Part shown: piece after piece, positions 1 to 13,066 of the stretch
How positions within the stretch are numbered: the stretch's first letter is position 1
Layout: the number at the start of each line of letters is the position of its first letter
Assembly: GCA_949152475.1 (NCBI GenBank)
Contig: OX424569.1
Location: 20,621,170-20,685,169, forward strand
Direction of reading: 5' to 3'
Length of the DNA stretch: 64,000 nucleotides
Source: Terebella lapidaria
Taxonomy: Eukaryota; Annelida; Polychaeta; Terebellida; Terebellidae
Translations under genes and position numbers: made by a program
Notes under the pieces: model-generated
The model's database searches: none
What the model saw: the letters and a program-made list of their open reading frames with translations, nothing else
Told to the model about the DNA's origin: nothing

Positions 1-997
1 GAATGCTGTGTCATCTTGGCCAATTTTGTGATTTTAAAACTTGTACAATACAGCGGAATTTTCGCATTCATATTATAACCAAAGCCAAACATTTCCCAGC
101 TAACTAAAACAATGATGATTTGTTCATTGCATGTGAAATAGAGTTGAATAACAAAACATTCAAACAATACATGTTTGTACAATATAAATGCAGACAGGGC
201 AAATCATCCCCCAAGCATGTTGTGTCATGTGTGTTGGCTTATTAACCAACTATTGTATTCTGTGGGGTGGAACTTCATTCTTTTACCATGTACACACACT
301 AGTAAACCAGGCTTTGGAGGGGGGAGTGAGGGATTATGCATGGATATGAGCCTGGGGTCAAGTTGGACATGCTAGCTGTAGCACTTGTCAGGCATGACTG
401 AGCAGAGCTGGCTGAGAGGGCGGAGCCTATCGCTGTGCTGGACAGACTGGCTGATCTTGTAAGGCATGACTGAGCAGGGCTGGCTGAGAGGGGCGGAGCC
501 TATCGCTGTGCTGGACAGAGTGGCTGATCTTGTAAGGCATTACTGAGCAGGGCTCTCATATACTGCACTGGCTGAGAGGGCAGAGCCTAGCTTCATGCTG
601 GACATGCAGGCTGCAGTCTGTGAATACAGTAGCATGGCTCAGTTACAGTATTACATCTGCATGGGGGCAGGCGAGGGAAAAATTCCAAGTCCAAAAAAAA
701 AAAAAAAATACACCCAAAAAATTTTTTTCCCCTGGAAATTGCCTGAATCAAATTATGACATTGACAGGAATCGCCCGATTTTTTTTTCCAAAATGGCCGC
801 TGGCGGCCATCTTGGATTTCGGATCTCGACGAAAAACAATAGGGGTTAGGAGCAAAGTATTTCGGATGAGCTGTGAAAATTTCGGAAAGATAGATCAAGG
901 CGTTCAAGAGTTATGATCCGGAAACCGAACTGCGGAAGAAAAAAAAAAAAAACAGACAAAAACATAAGGCCTCCCGATTTTCAATCGGGATGCCTAA
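1..997 (+). repeat. Family R element, right part (copy 1)
   Basis: The same sequence recurs at 6,400-7,470 and 24,950-26,005. It contains two to three ~73-bp subrepeats (GGCATGACTGAGCAGGGCTG...), an A-rich tract, and a palindromic CCAAAATGGCCGCTGGCGGCC block. It ends in a hairpin with arms AGGCCTCCCGATT and AATCGGGATGCCT. The left end lies outside the window. Confidence 0.8.
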
Positions 998-1346
998 TTA
1001 TGAAGGACATAATAAGGCATCCTTGTGCAAAAAAAGAAAAAAAGTTACTGAACAGATTTTGAGAAAGCGGCCGTTTTCGTCGAAAATCGGCCAATTTTGG
1101 ACTTTGGCGGCCATTTTGTCAAAATCTGTTCAGTAACTTTTTTTCTTTTTTTGCACAAGGATGCCTTATTTGAAAATATTGCGAAAATCAAAAAACTAAA
1201 AAATAGCTCCTTCTCGAATTATTTTTGTGCATTTTTGTGCAAAATTTCGGAAAGATTGGTCCGTAAACAAAAAAGATAAAAATGTCAACACCGACGCCGG
1301 ACGCAACGCCATGCCAATAGGTTATCTGACCATAGGTCCGGTAACC
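998..1346 (+). repeat. Family A right-end fragment with a foldback
   Basis: Arms at about 1,012-1,078 and 1,108-1,170 are inverted copies of the same sequence (AAGGCATCCTTGTGC at one end). The standard family A tail follows, ending in the hairpin and GGTCCGGTAACCC. Confidence 0.65.
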
Positions 1347-1850
1347 CAAAAAGTTACTGAACAGATTTTGAGAAAATGGCCGCCAAAGTCCAAAATTGGC
1401 CAATTTTTTACGAAAACGACAAATTCAAAATGGCCACCACACGCAGACCGGCGATTCAAGGGCAACGAAACTTATACACATCATGGAGGACATAATAAGG
1501 CATCCTTGTGCAAAAAAATAAAAAAAGTTACTGAACAGATTTTGAGAAAATGGACGCCAAAGCCCAAAATTGACCGATTCTCGACAAAAATGACAAATTC
1601 AAAATGGCCGCCACACGCAGACCAGCGAATCAAGGCCAACGAAACTTATACACATTATGAAGGACATAATAAGGCATCCTTGTGCAAAAAAAGAAAAAAA
1701 GTTACGGACACAGATTTTGAGAAAATGGCCGCCAAAGTCCAAAATTGGCCGATTTTCGACGAAAACGGCCGCCATTTTGAAAATATTGTGAAAATCAAAA
1801 AACTAAAAAATACCTCCTTCTTGAATTATTTTTGTGCATTTTTGTGTTAC
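1347..1850 (+). repeat. Three tandem units of about 177 bp
   Basis: GTTACTGAACAGATTTT or close variants recur at about 1,350, 1,527 and 1,703, with matching flanks. The units are expanded family A tail sequence. The long plus-strand frame across them is a repeat artefact. Confidence 0.7.
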
Positions 1851-3947
1851 CGGAGAAATATACAGAGCTAAGCCGAGAAAGTTGAAGGTCAAATTCAAGG
1901 TGACCACTGAAATCGCCATATCTCTAACCTTGAAAATGGGATCAAAGGTTAAATTCTAGATCACCAAACTATTCAGCATACATCATTTCCTATATGTTCA
2001 CTATGGACCCCTAAGCTGTAAATTTGATAATAAGCGAGATACAAGCCATTTTGTAATCTGACTTTGAAAATAAAATGACTGACCTTGAAATTTAGGTCAA
2101 AGGTCAAATTCAATATCATTAAAATATTCAGAATATATCATTTCCTATATGTTCACAATTGATTCCTAAGCTGTAAAGTCGATAATAAGCGAGATATTAG
2201 CCATTTTGTCCTGTTGACCTTGAAAATGAGGTCAAAAGTCAAATTCAAGGTCACTAGAATATTCAGCATATATCATTGACATTAGAGCGTTGGGGGCGAA
2301 GCCCCCAACTCTCTACATGTCTATGTGCTGACTTTTTTGTGGAGGTTTCATGCCAACCTATCGACGCCCGTTTTGGGGTGTAAACGTTTGTATACCTACT
2401 TCAAATGAGGATTTTCTTCGTCCTTGACATAAAATCTCTCGATTTGATGGCAAGTTTTGAATATTCCACAGATATATAATGCATAAATGGATGTGTTATG
2501 TTTGAGAAAATTACGCAAAATGCTCAGCTCGTCTGAAAAAACGTCAAAATGGCGGAGCCGATGGAAATTCACGTTCCCAGAATGCAAAGCAAATTTTACC
2601 GCAATGACGCGTATTTAGGAAAGCACAGTTTTCTGTGCAGCATTTCGTGCATGCATGTACATGGAACCTTGCGTGTGCCCTTCTTTGGCGTAATGAAGTA
2701 AACACAACGATTCGTTTGCGATACCACAACTACGTTTACCGTAATTTGACGTATTTTATCACATGACAAGGTGTTCCATGTTGGGTTGCGAAACCTTTTT
2801 ATTTTAAACTGGTCTTTCAATTTTCCCAGTATGCATGCATGTGTTAGCTAGATATGACGATCTCAGATGCAGATATTCCTCATAGTTTCCAATATTTTAA
2901 GGATATTTTATTGAGGTTGAATATCATTTTATCAGGCATATCTGTTTCATTGAGTTCAAAATAAATGTTTATAAGAATATGATTGAAGTAGGCCTATGTG
3001 TTTCATCATAATATAGGCTGAATGATTTGGAATCATGTGGAGGAGGATATGGTTCAATTTTCTTTTATTGCGGGGGGGGGGGGGGGGGGGCAGTCACGTT
3101 GTGTAAGATACATTCAGCTTTTGTGGTTCTGGTGATATGCTCGAGCTCTAATGTCGTCTCCCGCAGTTAACTGCATTTTCTTGTTTCCTATATGTTCACA
3201 ATTGATTTCTAAGCTGTAAAGGCGCTAATAAGCATGATATTAGCCATTTTCTCCTGTGACCTTGAAATGAGGTCAAAGGTCAAGTTCAAGGTCATGAGAA
3301 TATTCAGCATATATCATTTCCTATATGTTCACAATTGATTCCTAAGCTGTAAAGTCGATAATAAGCGAGATATTAGCAATTTTGTCCCGTGACCTTGGAA
3401 ATGAGGTCAAAGGTCAAATTCAAGGTCATGAGAATATTCAGCATATATCATTTCCTATATGTTCACAATTGATTCCTAAGCTGTAAAGTCGATAATAAGC
3501 GAGATATTAGCAATTTTGTCCTGCGACCTTGGAAATGAGGTCAAAAATCAACTTCAAGGTCACGAAAATATTCAGCATATATCATTTCCTATATGTTCAC
3601 AACTGATTCCTAAGCTGTAAAGTCGATAATAAGCGAGATATTAGCCATTTTGTCCTGTGACCTTGAAAATGAAGTCAAAAGTCATATTCAAGGTCACGAG
3701 AATATTCAGCATATATCATTTCCTATATGTCCACAATTCATTTCTAGTCTCTAATTTCAATATTAAGTGAGATATTAGGCTTAATGTGTGCCATTATAAA
3801 GCATAGGAAAATTTAACATGGGAAAGTCACATTTGGGCCGAGTTTGGGCCCAAAATGGAACACTTCAAGTGATTCAAGCGCAACGAAATTTATACATGTC
3901 ACAGGGGTACATATGAGGAGTGTTTTTCATCAATAAGAAAAAAATTA
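1851..3947 (+). repeat. Family A core array (134-bp satellite), split by an insertion
   Basis: Begins GTTACCGGAGAAATATAC and contains 134-bp units with AGGTCAAAGGTCA and TCAAGGTCA. The array is interrupted at 2,278-3,182 and ends in the family A tail (CATTATAAAGCATAGG...). Confidence 0.75.
2278..3182. mobile_element. Hairpin-ended insertion inside the satellite
   Basis: The satellite reading ATATCATT/TTCCTAT is split here. The ends carry inverted GACATTAGAGC. Next to one end is a strong hairpin, GTTGGGGGCGAAGCCCCCAAC; next to the other is GCAGTTAACTGC. A run of 19 G lies at 3,072-3,090. Read on the minus strand, the hairpin-then-terminal-repeat order matches the other families. No transposase is visible. 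Confidence 0.55.
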
Positions 3948-5600
3948 GCCCAATGGGCTAGAAAGGTTACCGGAGAAATATACAGAGCTAAGCCGAGAAA
4001 GTTGAAGGTCAAATTCAAGGTGACCACTGAAATCGCCATATCTCTAACCTTGAAAATGGGATCAAAGGTTAAATTCTAGATCACCAAACTATTCAGCATA
4101 CATCATTTCCTATATGTTCACTATGGACCCCTAAGCTGTAAATTTGATAATAAGCGAGATATAAGCCATTTTGTAATCTGACTTTGAAAATAAAATGACT
4201 GACCTTGAAATTTAGGTCAAAGGTCAAATTCAATATCATTAAAATATTCAAAATATATCATTTCCTATATGTTCACAATTGATTCCTAAGCTGTAAAGTC
4301 GATAATAAGCGAGATATTAGCCATTTTGTCCTGTTGACCTAGAAAAAGAGGTCAAAAGTCAAATTCAAGGCCATGAGAATATTCAGCATATATCATTTCC
4401 TATATGTTCACAATTGATTCCTAAGCTGTAAAGTCGATAATAAGCGAGATATTAGCAATTTTGTCCTGTGACCTTGGAAATGAGGTCAAAGGTCAAATTC
4501 AAGGTCATGGGAATATTCAGCATATATCATTTCCTATATGTTCACAATTGATTCCTAAGCTGTAAAGTCGATAATGAGCGAGATATTAGCCATTTTGTCA
4601 TGTGAAATTGAAAATGAGGTCAAAGGTCAAATTCAAGGTCATGAGAATTTTCAGCATATATCATTTCCTATATGTTCACAATTGATCCCTTAGCTGTAAA
4701 ATCGATAATAAGTGTGATATTGGCCATTTTGTCCTGTGACCTTGAAAATGAGGTCAAAGGTCAAAATCAACGTCATCAGAATATTTGGCATATATCGTTT
4801 CCTATATGTCCACAATTGATTCCTAAGCTGTAAAGTCGATGATAAGCGAGATATTAGCCATTTTGTGCTCTGACCTTGAAACTGAGGTCGGAGGTCAAAT
4901 TTGAGGTCACGAGAATATTCAGCATATATCATTTCCTATATGTCCACAATTGATCCCTAAGCTGTAAAATCGATAATAAGTGAGATATTAGCCATTTTGT
5001 CCTGTGATCTTGAAAATGAGATCAAAGGTCAAATTCAAGGTTATCAGAATGGCGGTAACCTAAAAATTAGGTCAAAGGGCAAATTCAAGGTCACGAGAAT
5101 ATTGAGCATATATCATTTCCTATATGTCCACAATTGATTCCTAGTCTCTAAACTCAATATTAAGTGAGATATAAGGCATAATGTGTCCCATTATAAAGCA
5201 TAGGAGAATTTAACATGGGAAAGTCCCATTTGGGCCAAGTTTGGCCCAAAATGGCCCACTTCGAGCGATTCAAGAGCAACGAAACTTATACACATCACAG
5301 GAGTACATATGAGGAGTGTTGTGTATCAAAAAGAAAAAAAGTTCTTGAACAGTTTTTGAGAAAATGGCCGCCAAAGTCCAAAATCAGGCATTTTTCGTCG
5401 AAAACGGCCGCCATTTTGAAAAAAATGCGAAAATCGAAAAACTAAAAAGAACCTTCCCTTGAAATATTTTTAGGTATTTTTGTGCAAAATTTCAGAAAGA
5501 TTCGATCATATACTTTAAAGATAAAAATGTGAACAGACGACGGACGACGGACGCAACGCCACGGCAATAGGTTATCGGACCAAAGGTCCGGTAACCTAAA
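3948..5600 (+). mobile_element. Family A element, both ends present
   Basis: The left hairpin TTAGCCCAATGGGCTA and GGTTACCGGA are followed by about eight 134-bp units. Then come the tail and a short GACG-type tract (5,535-5,560). The right hairpin GGACCAAAGGTCC with GGTAACCTAA closes it. Another family A left end follows at once. Confidence 0.75.
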
Positions 5601-7389
5601 AATTAGCCCAAGGGCTCAGCAAGGTTACCGGACAATGTTTTACATTCTATATATTAGCCATTTTGTCCCGAGACCTTGACAACAAGGTCAAATTCAAGGT
5701 CACAAAAATATTCAGCATATATAATTTCATGTCCACAATTGATTCCTAAGCTGCAAAATCGACAATGAGCAAGATATTAACCATTTTGTGTTCTGACCTT
5801 GGAGATGAGATCAAATTCAAGGTCATGAGAATATTCAGCATATATCATTTCCTATATGTGCTCAATTGATTGCAAAGCTGTAAGTTCGATAATAAACGAG
5901 ATATTAACCATTTTGTGCTTTGACCTTGAAAATGAGGTCAAATGTCAAATTCAAGGTCATGACAATATTCAGCATTTATCGTTTACTATTTGTTCACAAT
6001 TGCTTCCTTAACTGTAAAAATGATAATAAGCGAGATATTAGCCATTTTATGCTCTGACCTTGAAAATGAGGTCGAAGGGCAAGTTCAAGGTCAATGACAA
6101 GATTAACTAGACATAAAAGCCTATAGGCTTTGTGGCATCCCCCATTTTGTTCTTATCATTTCAAATGGTCATACTGGACTGAGAAAAAAGGATACATAGG
6201 CCATTGTATGTGGGTAAGAGTGAGAGCTCATCAGACAGTTTCTTACCAGAACTGCTTTTTATCATCTTGACAACTTGGCCCACCAGACATTTGCCACCCC
6301 AAATGAATGGACAATTACCCAGCCAATATTATTCAGCGTACTAGTATATTTAATCAGAATGTTCGTGATATTTTTCAGGTGCTCCTGTCAAATATAAAAT
6401 GATACGTGACTAAAAGAATACTGTGTCATCTTGGCCAATTTTGTGATTTCAAAACTTGTACAATACAGCGGAATTTTCGCATTCATATTATAACCAAAGC
6501 CAAACATTTGCCAGCTAACTAAAACAATGATGATTTGGTCATTGCATGTGAAATAGAGTTGAATAACAAAACATTCAAACAATACATGTTTGTACAATAT
6601 AAATGCAGACAGGGCAAATCATCCCCCAAGCATGTTGTGTCATGTGTGTTGGCTTATTAACCAACTATTGTATTCTGTGGGATGTAACTTCATTCTTCAT
6701 TCACACACTAGTAAACCAGGCTTTGGAGGGGGGAGTGAGGGATAATGCATGGATATGAGCCTAGGGTCATGTTGGACATGCTAGCTGTATCACTTGTCAG
6801 GCATGACTGAGCAGGGCTGGCTGAGAGGGGTGGAGCCTATTTCTGTGCTGGACAGACTGGCTGATCTTGTCAGGCATGACTGAGCAGGGCTGGCTGAGAG
6901 GGGCGGAGCCTATTTCTGAGCTGGACAGCCTGGCTGATTTTGTAAGGCATGACCGAGCAGGGCTGGCTGAGAGGGGCAGAGCCCATTGCTGTGCTGGACA
7001 GACTGGCTGATCTCCTGCACTGGCTGAGAGGGCAGAGCCTAGCCTCATGCTGGACATGCAGGCTGCAGTCAGTGAATACAGTAGCATGGCTCAGTTACAG
7101 TATTACATCTGCATGGGCGCAGGCGAGGGAAAAATTATAAGTCCAAAAAAAAAAAAATGCACCTACAAAATTTTTTTTCCTCTGGAAATTGCCTGAATCA
7201 AATTATGACATTGACAGGAATCGCCCGATTTTTTTTTCCAAAATGGCCGCTGGCGGCCATCTTGGATTTCGGATCTCGACGAAAAACAATAGGGGTTAGA
7301 AGCAAAGTATTTCGGATGAGCTGTGAAAATTTCGGAAAGATAGATCGAGGCGTTCAAGAGTTATGATCCGGAAACCAAACGGCGGAAGA

Positions 7390-7421
<32 letters not shown>

Positions 7422-9840
7422 AAAAAACAGATAAAAACATAAGGCCTCCCGATTTTCAATCGGGATGCCTAAATATATATATATCATCTCCTACATGTGC
7501 ACAATTGATTCTAAGCTGCAAAGTCGATAATAAGCGAGATACTAGCCATTTAATGCTCTGACCTTGAAAATGAGATCAAAGGTCAAGATCAAGGTCATGA
7601 CAATATTCAGCATATATCACTTCCTACATGGCCCCAATTGATTTGTAAGCTGTAAAGTCGATGATAAGTGAGATTTTAGCCATTTTTTCCTATGACCTTG
7701 AAGATGGAGAACAAGGTCAAATTCAAAGTCATCAGAATATTCGGCGTATATCATTTCCTATACATCCACAACTGATTTTCTAACCTGTGAAGTCAATAAT
7801 AAGCGAGATATTAGCCATTTTGTGCTCTTGACTTTGAAAATTAGGTCAGAGGTCAGATTCAAGGTCACTAGAATATACGGCATATATCATTTCCTATATA
7901 TCCACAATTGATCCCTAAGCTGTAAAATCGATAATAAGTGAGATATTAGCCATTTTGTCCTGTGACCTTGAAAATGAGGTCAAAGGTCAAATTCAAGGTC
8001 ATGACAATAATCTGAATATATCATTTCCTATATGTTCATAATTGATTCCTAAGCTGTAAAGTCAATAAGAAGCGAGATATTAGCCATTTTGTCCTGTGAC
8101 CTTGAAAATGAGGTCAAAGGTCAAATTCGAGGTCATGAGAATATTCGGCATATATTATTTCCTATATGTCCACAATTGATTTCTAATCTGTAAAGTCGAT
8201 AATAAGCGAGATATTAGCTATTTTGTGGTCTGACCTTGGAACTGAGGTCAGAGGTCAAATTCAAGGTCACGAGAATGTTCAGCATATATCATTTCCTATA
8301 TGTCCACATTGATCTCTAGTGTCTAATCTCAATATTGAGTGAGATATTAGACATAATGTGTCCCATTATAAAGCATAGGAGAGTTTAACATGGAAAAGTC
8401 TCATTTGGGCCGAGTTTGGGCCAAAAAGGCCCACTTCCAGCGATTCAAGCACAACGAAACTTATACACATCACAGGAGTACATATGAGGAGTGTTATGTA
8501 TTAAAAAGAAACTTGAAAATGAGGCCAAAAGTCAAATTCAAAGGCACAAAAATATTATGGATATTTCATTCCATATATGTCCACGATTGATTATTAACCT
8601 GTAAAATCGATAATAGCGAGATAGTAGCCATTTTGTGCTATGACCTTGAAAATAAGGTCAAAGGTCAAATTTAAGGTCATCAGAATATTCAGTGTATATC
8701 CTTTCCAATATGTCCACATTTGATTCCTAAGCTGTAAAGTCGATAATAAGCGAGATATTAGCCATTTTGTCCGGTGACCTTGAAAATGAGGTCAAAGGTC
8801 AAATTCAAGGTCACGTGCATATTCAGCACATATCATTTCCTACATGTCCACAATTGATCCCTAAGCTGTAAAATCGATAATAAGTGAGATATTAGCCATT
8901 TTGTCCCGTGACCTTGAAAATGAGGTCAAAGGTCAAATTCAAGGTCATGACAATAATCTGCATATATCATTTCCTATATGGTCATAATTAATTCCTAAGC
9001 TGTAAAGTCGATAAAAAGTGAGATATTAGCCATTTTGTCCTGTGACCTTGAAAATGAGGTCAAAGGTCAAATTCAAAGTCACGACAATAATTTGCATATA
9101 TCATTTCCTATATTTCCACAATTGATCCCTAAGCTGTAGAATCGATAATAAGTGAGATATTAGCCATTTTGTCCTGTGACCTTGAAAATGAGGTCAAAGG
9201 TCAAATTCAAGGTCATCAGAATATTCAGCATATATCATTACCTATATGTCCACAATTGATTCCTAAGCTGTAGAGTCGATAATAAGCGAGATATAAGCCA
9301 TTTTTTCCTGTGACCTTGAAAATGAGGTCAAAGGTCAAATTCAAGGTCATCAGAATATTCGGTATATATCATTTCCTATATGTCCACGATTGATTTCTAA
9401 GCTGTAAAGTCGATAATAAGCGAGATATTAGCCATTTTGTTCTTTGACCTTGAAACTAAGGTCAGAGGTCAAATTCAAGGTCACGAGAACATTCAGCATG
9501 TATCATTTCCTATATGTCCACAATTGATTCCCAGTCTCTAATCTCAATATTAAGTGAGATATAAGGCATAATGTGTCCCATTATAAAGCATAGGAAAATT
9601 TAACATGGGAAAGTCCCATTTGGGCCAAGTTTGGCCCAAAATGGGCCACTTCGAGCAATTCGAGCGCAACGAAACTTATACACATCACAGGAGTACATGT
9701 GAGGAGTGTTGTGTATCAAAAAGAAAAAAAGTTACTGAACAGTTTTTGAGAAAATAGCCGCCAAAGTCCAAAATCAGGCATTTTTCGTCGAAAACGGCCG
9801 CCATTTTGAAAAAAATGCGAAAATCGAAAAACAAAAAATT
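5601..9840 (+). repeat. Family A array split by a family R copy, right end missing
   Basis: Left hairpin TTAGCCCAAGGGCT at about 5,600. 134-bp units run to about 6,113 and resume at 7,471. Tail sequence appears twice (about 8,340-8,510 and 9,550-9,840). The next left end follows without a right hairpin. Confidence 0.7.
6114..7471 (+). mobile_element. Family R element, both ends present (copy 2)
   Basis: Left hairpin AAAGCCTATAGGCTTT at 6,117-6,132, then GGCATCCC. The right hairpin ends GGGATGCC at 7,462-7,469. It is inserted in a family A core, and the satellite resumes just after it. About 1.36 kb, no coding capacity. Confidence 0.75.
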
Positions 9841-11319
9841 AGCCCAAAGGCTAAGATAGGTTACCGGACAATTTTGGTTTGGCCATGGCAGCATTGGCAG
9901 GTAACAGACCTTGAGATTTACCAATCAAGGTTCGCAGTGTAAACATATGACCTTGGGATTTACCAATCAAGGTCATCCGTATGAACTTCGATGTAACCAT
10001 TACATGTATGTGTGCGGCATTTGATATTCTATATGTTGGGTGGAATCGTTTAGGCCGCTCAGGTCAATTTACACATTCCAAGTCAGACATTTGGCACTCA
10101 AGGTCATCTGACGTCAAGTTCAAGGTCATCATTAGTTGTGCCATATATGTCTTCCTATATGTTCATAATGCAAACATGAGCTCTATCTGCAAGCATTTCA
10201 TCTACAAAGGCAAATCTGGGCATTTTTTGACCCCAAAATGGCTGTTTTGACCTTTCAAGGTCATCGAAGGTCAAATTCAAGGTCACCACACAAGTCGCCA
10301 TATATGACTTCCCATTTGAAAGTGCCAATTTCTAAGCTCTATCTTTAAGCGTTCTATGAGTACAGTCCAAACAGCTCCCATTTTGAAGGAAAAAAGTGCC
10401 GAAAATTTTCTAAGTCCAAAATTTTTTTCAAAGGGTGAAAAAAATTTTTTCCCTAGGAATGGCCCAAAATGGATAGTAATGCGATTTGGGGCGAAAAATG
10501 TTTTTTTCGCAGACTCGTCAAAAATTCAAAATGGCCGCCACACTGAGATCGGCGATTCAAGGGCAACAAAACTTATACACGTCACAGAGGTATATAAGAG
10601 GAATCTTCTTAAGCAAAAATCTCAAAACTGATTAGACAGTTTTTGAGAAAATACAGACCAGGTGCAAATTTGAGCGTTTTTCGACCCAAAAATGGCTGTT
10701 TTGACCTTTCAAGGTCATCCGAGGTCAAATTCAAGGTCACCACACAAGTCGCCATATATGACTTCCCATTTGAAAGTGCCAATTTCTAAGCTCTATCTTC
10801 AAGCGTTCTATGAGTACAGTCCGGACAGCTCCCATTATGAAGGAAAAAAGTGCCAAAATTTTTTTCAAAGGGTGAAAATTTTTTTTTGCTCTAGAAATGG
10901 CCCAAAATGGATAGTAATGCAATTTGGGGCGGAAAAAATTTTTTTCGTCGACCCGCCAAAAATTCAAAATGGCCGCCACACATAAACCGGCGAATTTAGG
11001 GCAACCAAACTTATACATATCACAGAGGTATATGAGGGGAATCTTTTGAAACCAAAAACTCAAAACTGATCAGACAGTTTTTGAGAAAATGGCCGTCAAA
11101 GTCCAAAATTGAGCGTTTTTCGACAAAAACGGCCGCCATTTTGAAAAAAATGCGAAAATCAAAAAACAAAAAAATACCTCCTTCTCAAAATATTTTTAGG
11201 CATTTTTGTGCAAAATTTCAGAAAGATTCGATCGTTAACTTTAAAGATAAAAATGTTAACGCCGGACGGACGGACGGACGGACGGACGGACGGACGGACG
11301 GACGGACGGACGGACGGAC
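9841..11319 (+). repeat. Family A variant (A') without a right end
   Basis: Left hairpin AGCCCAAAGGCT with GGTTACCGGAC, then a different core built on AAGTGCCAATTTCTAAGC and TCAAGCGTTCTATGAG. It stops in a (GACG)n tract at about 11,262-11,319. Confidence 0.7.
11262..11319 (+). repeat. (GACG)n microsatellite
   Basis: An uninterrupted GACG run of about 14 units. In family A such tracts sit just before the right-end hairpin. Confidence 0.9.
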
Positions 11320-12707
11320 CCACCAGAGCATAATTGTGGGGCAAGTAAGTTATGGGGTGTACAAAGTACAGAATACATTTGTGGGTACCACCTTGGCTGT
11401 CCGAAATGTGGGTTGTGGTTAAACAACGGGGTGATCATGGATGTCCAATTCAATAGAGGGTTGTGTTATAGAGTGGGGTGCAACAAATGACACTTTAATA
11501 AATTATCCAAAGACAAACAGGTTTCAGAATTTGATCAAAGAAATAGCATCATTACATAGCGCATCGAAACAGCATGTAACTGAAATTAAAATTGTGTGGA
11601 AAAACTTGGAAATAGCCATGCAAATTTCAATTCCCTTGATCATTCGAGAATCCTTTTCTTAATACTACTGAATGAAAATAAAATTGGCTTGTTAAACTTT
11701 CCAAAGGTCTTGATGAGTGTTTTGATAATATGAATTATTGAGGATTTATATGTTACACTCACAAAATAAGTCTCTGACAATTAAAAAACATTTATTTGAA
11801 CTCGCACATAATTACATCACTGCAGGACTGTTTTTGTTTATCGACTACTACACACATGTAATCTGCTCTGAAAAATTTACTGGTACACTTGAAATATCCA
11901 AAACAATGAATAGGAAATATCCCATTGTTTCATGTGATAGACCTGCTGAAAATTCCCTGGGCAGTATTTTGCTAGAATATTAGAAAGAATCAAGGAATTC
12001 AGATGAAAACTTCCTCCAAAGCTAAAATCCAAAACCAGTGCAAATCTCTCAGATTTCAAGAAGAAAATGCAATTTGCACTCCAACTAATACAATCATGGT
12101 GTTTCGAAAGGCTTCCAGTTTACACACAATATAGTCTACAGTAACAAATAAACTGGTTGGAACTGTAGTCGGTTACTAACCAATTAGACCACAAAATGTC
12201 ACCATACTGCATCAATGACACACACAACTCGAAAACAAAACAAAAATATATTCAGAATTGTCAAACGACTGGAAATAGTTTCATTCGCCAAAGATACAGG
12301 CAAAACCAATTACTAGTTCACAATTCTCAAACAACATATCAAGCAGTCCATATTCCCTAATGTTCGTATTTTTTGCTTCAATTGTAAATGAAGAATGACG
12401 AAACAACACCCCATCGTTGATTTATATTACAAGCAAACTTTACTATTGAATAAAATGAAAACATGTCTGCAAAACTTGACACTCATTCATGTTCCGTTAT
12501 TTCAGATGTGTCTGAAACATTACAATAAAGACATTGTTGTCAATTTTCTATTAGAAAGGAACCAATCATACTCTGGACAAGATCATACCATTACCAGATT
12601 GCGAAACTCAACAGTTTTACAAAGCTTCTATCATTTACTGAAGTATTACAGTTACTGTCAATTCTCAATCATATTTTGAGCAACTTGAAACATGAAAGTG
12701 AAACTAG
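11320..12707. other. 3' flank / possible 3'UTR, no gene recognised
   Basis: Low-repeat, AT-rich sequence between the (GACG)n tract and the stop codon of the recombinase-like gene. No open frame is convincing. Part of it is probably the 3'UTR of the minus-strand gene. Confidence 0.5.
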
Positions 12708-13066
12708 TGTTTACAAAGCATCAATCATTCGAAAAATCTTTTTCTTCAAAACATCTTTTGCTCTTCTAGCAATACAAGATTCAGTATTACGCTTAACAAT
12801 TCTTTCCACATCTTTAGGTTTGGGCCTCTCTTTCTTATCGAAAAAAGTTTTGAACAAGGTTTTTATTTCTGTTTCCTCTTCATTCGTCCATTTTTGTCTA
12901 GTTGTATGGCTTGCAGCTCTGGACGCACGAGAAGGCTGATCCGTGCTTTCTGATTCATCGTCGAAGAGATGAGCAGACTCCTCTAAGACCTCGTCGATCT
13001 CAGGTCGCGCCACATCCGGTTCTGCACTGTCCATCTGTTGGTCATCCTCATCCGGCAGCACAAGGT
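12708..13066 (-). CDS. Terminal coding exon with Myb/SANT-like segment and stop
   Basis: Acceptor GCATGTAG. An acidic linker is followed by QKWTNEEETEIKTLF and a basic helical stretch ending FRMIDAL then TAA. The W-x3-E-E pattern, three predicted helices and basic tail resemble Myb/SANT-like DNA-binding modules often found at the C-terminus of this family. A possible AATAAA for the 3' end lies near 11,793 on the minus strand; it is not certain. Confidence 0.72.

Noticed and set aside
1227-1871. Plus-strand 214-codon frame
   Set aside because: It spans three ~177-bp tandem copies of non-coding family A tail.
9981-11063. Recurring frames such as MSTVQTAPI, NGPKWIVM and KIQNGRHT
   Set aside because: These are chance frames in the family A' core, repeated wherever the element occurs, with different breaks in each copy and no codon-level conservation.
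11081-11453. Frames rich in VRPSVRPS or RTDGRTDG
   Set aside because: They translate the (GACG)n tract. The same happens near 22,900, 23,250 and 36,600.
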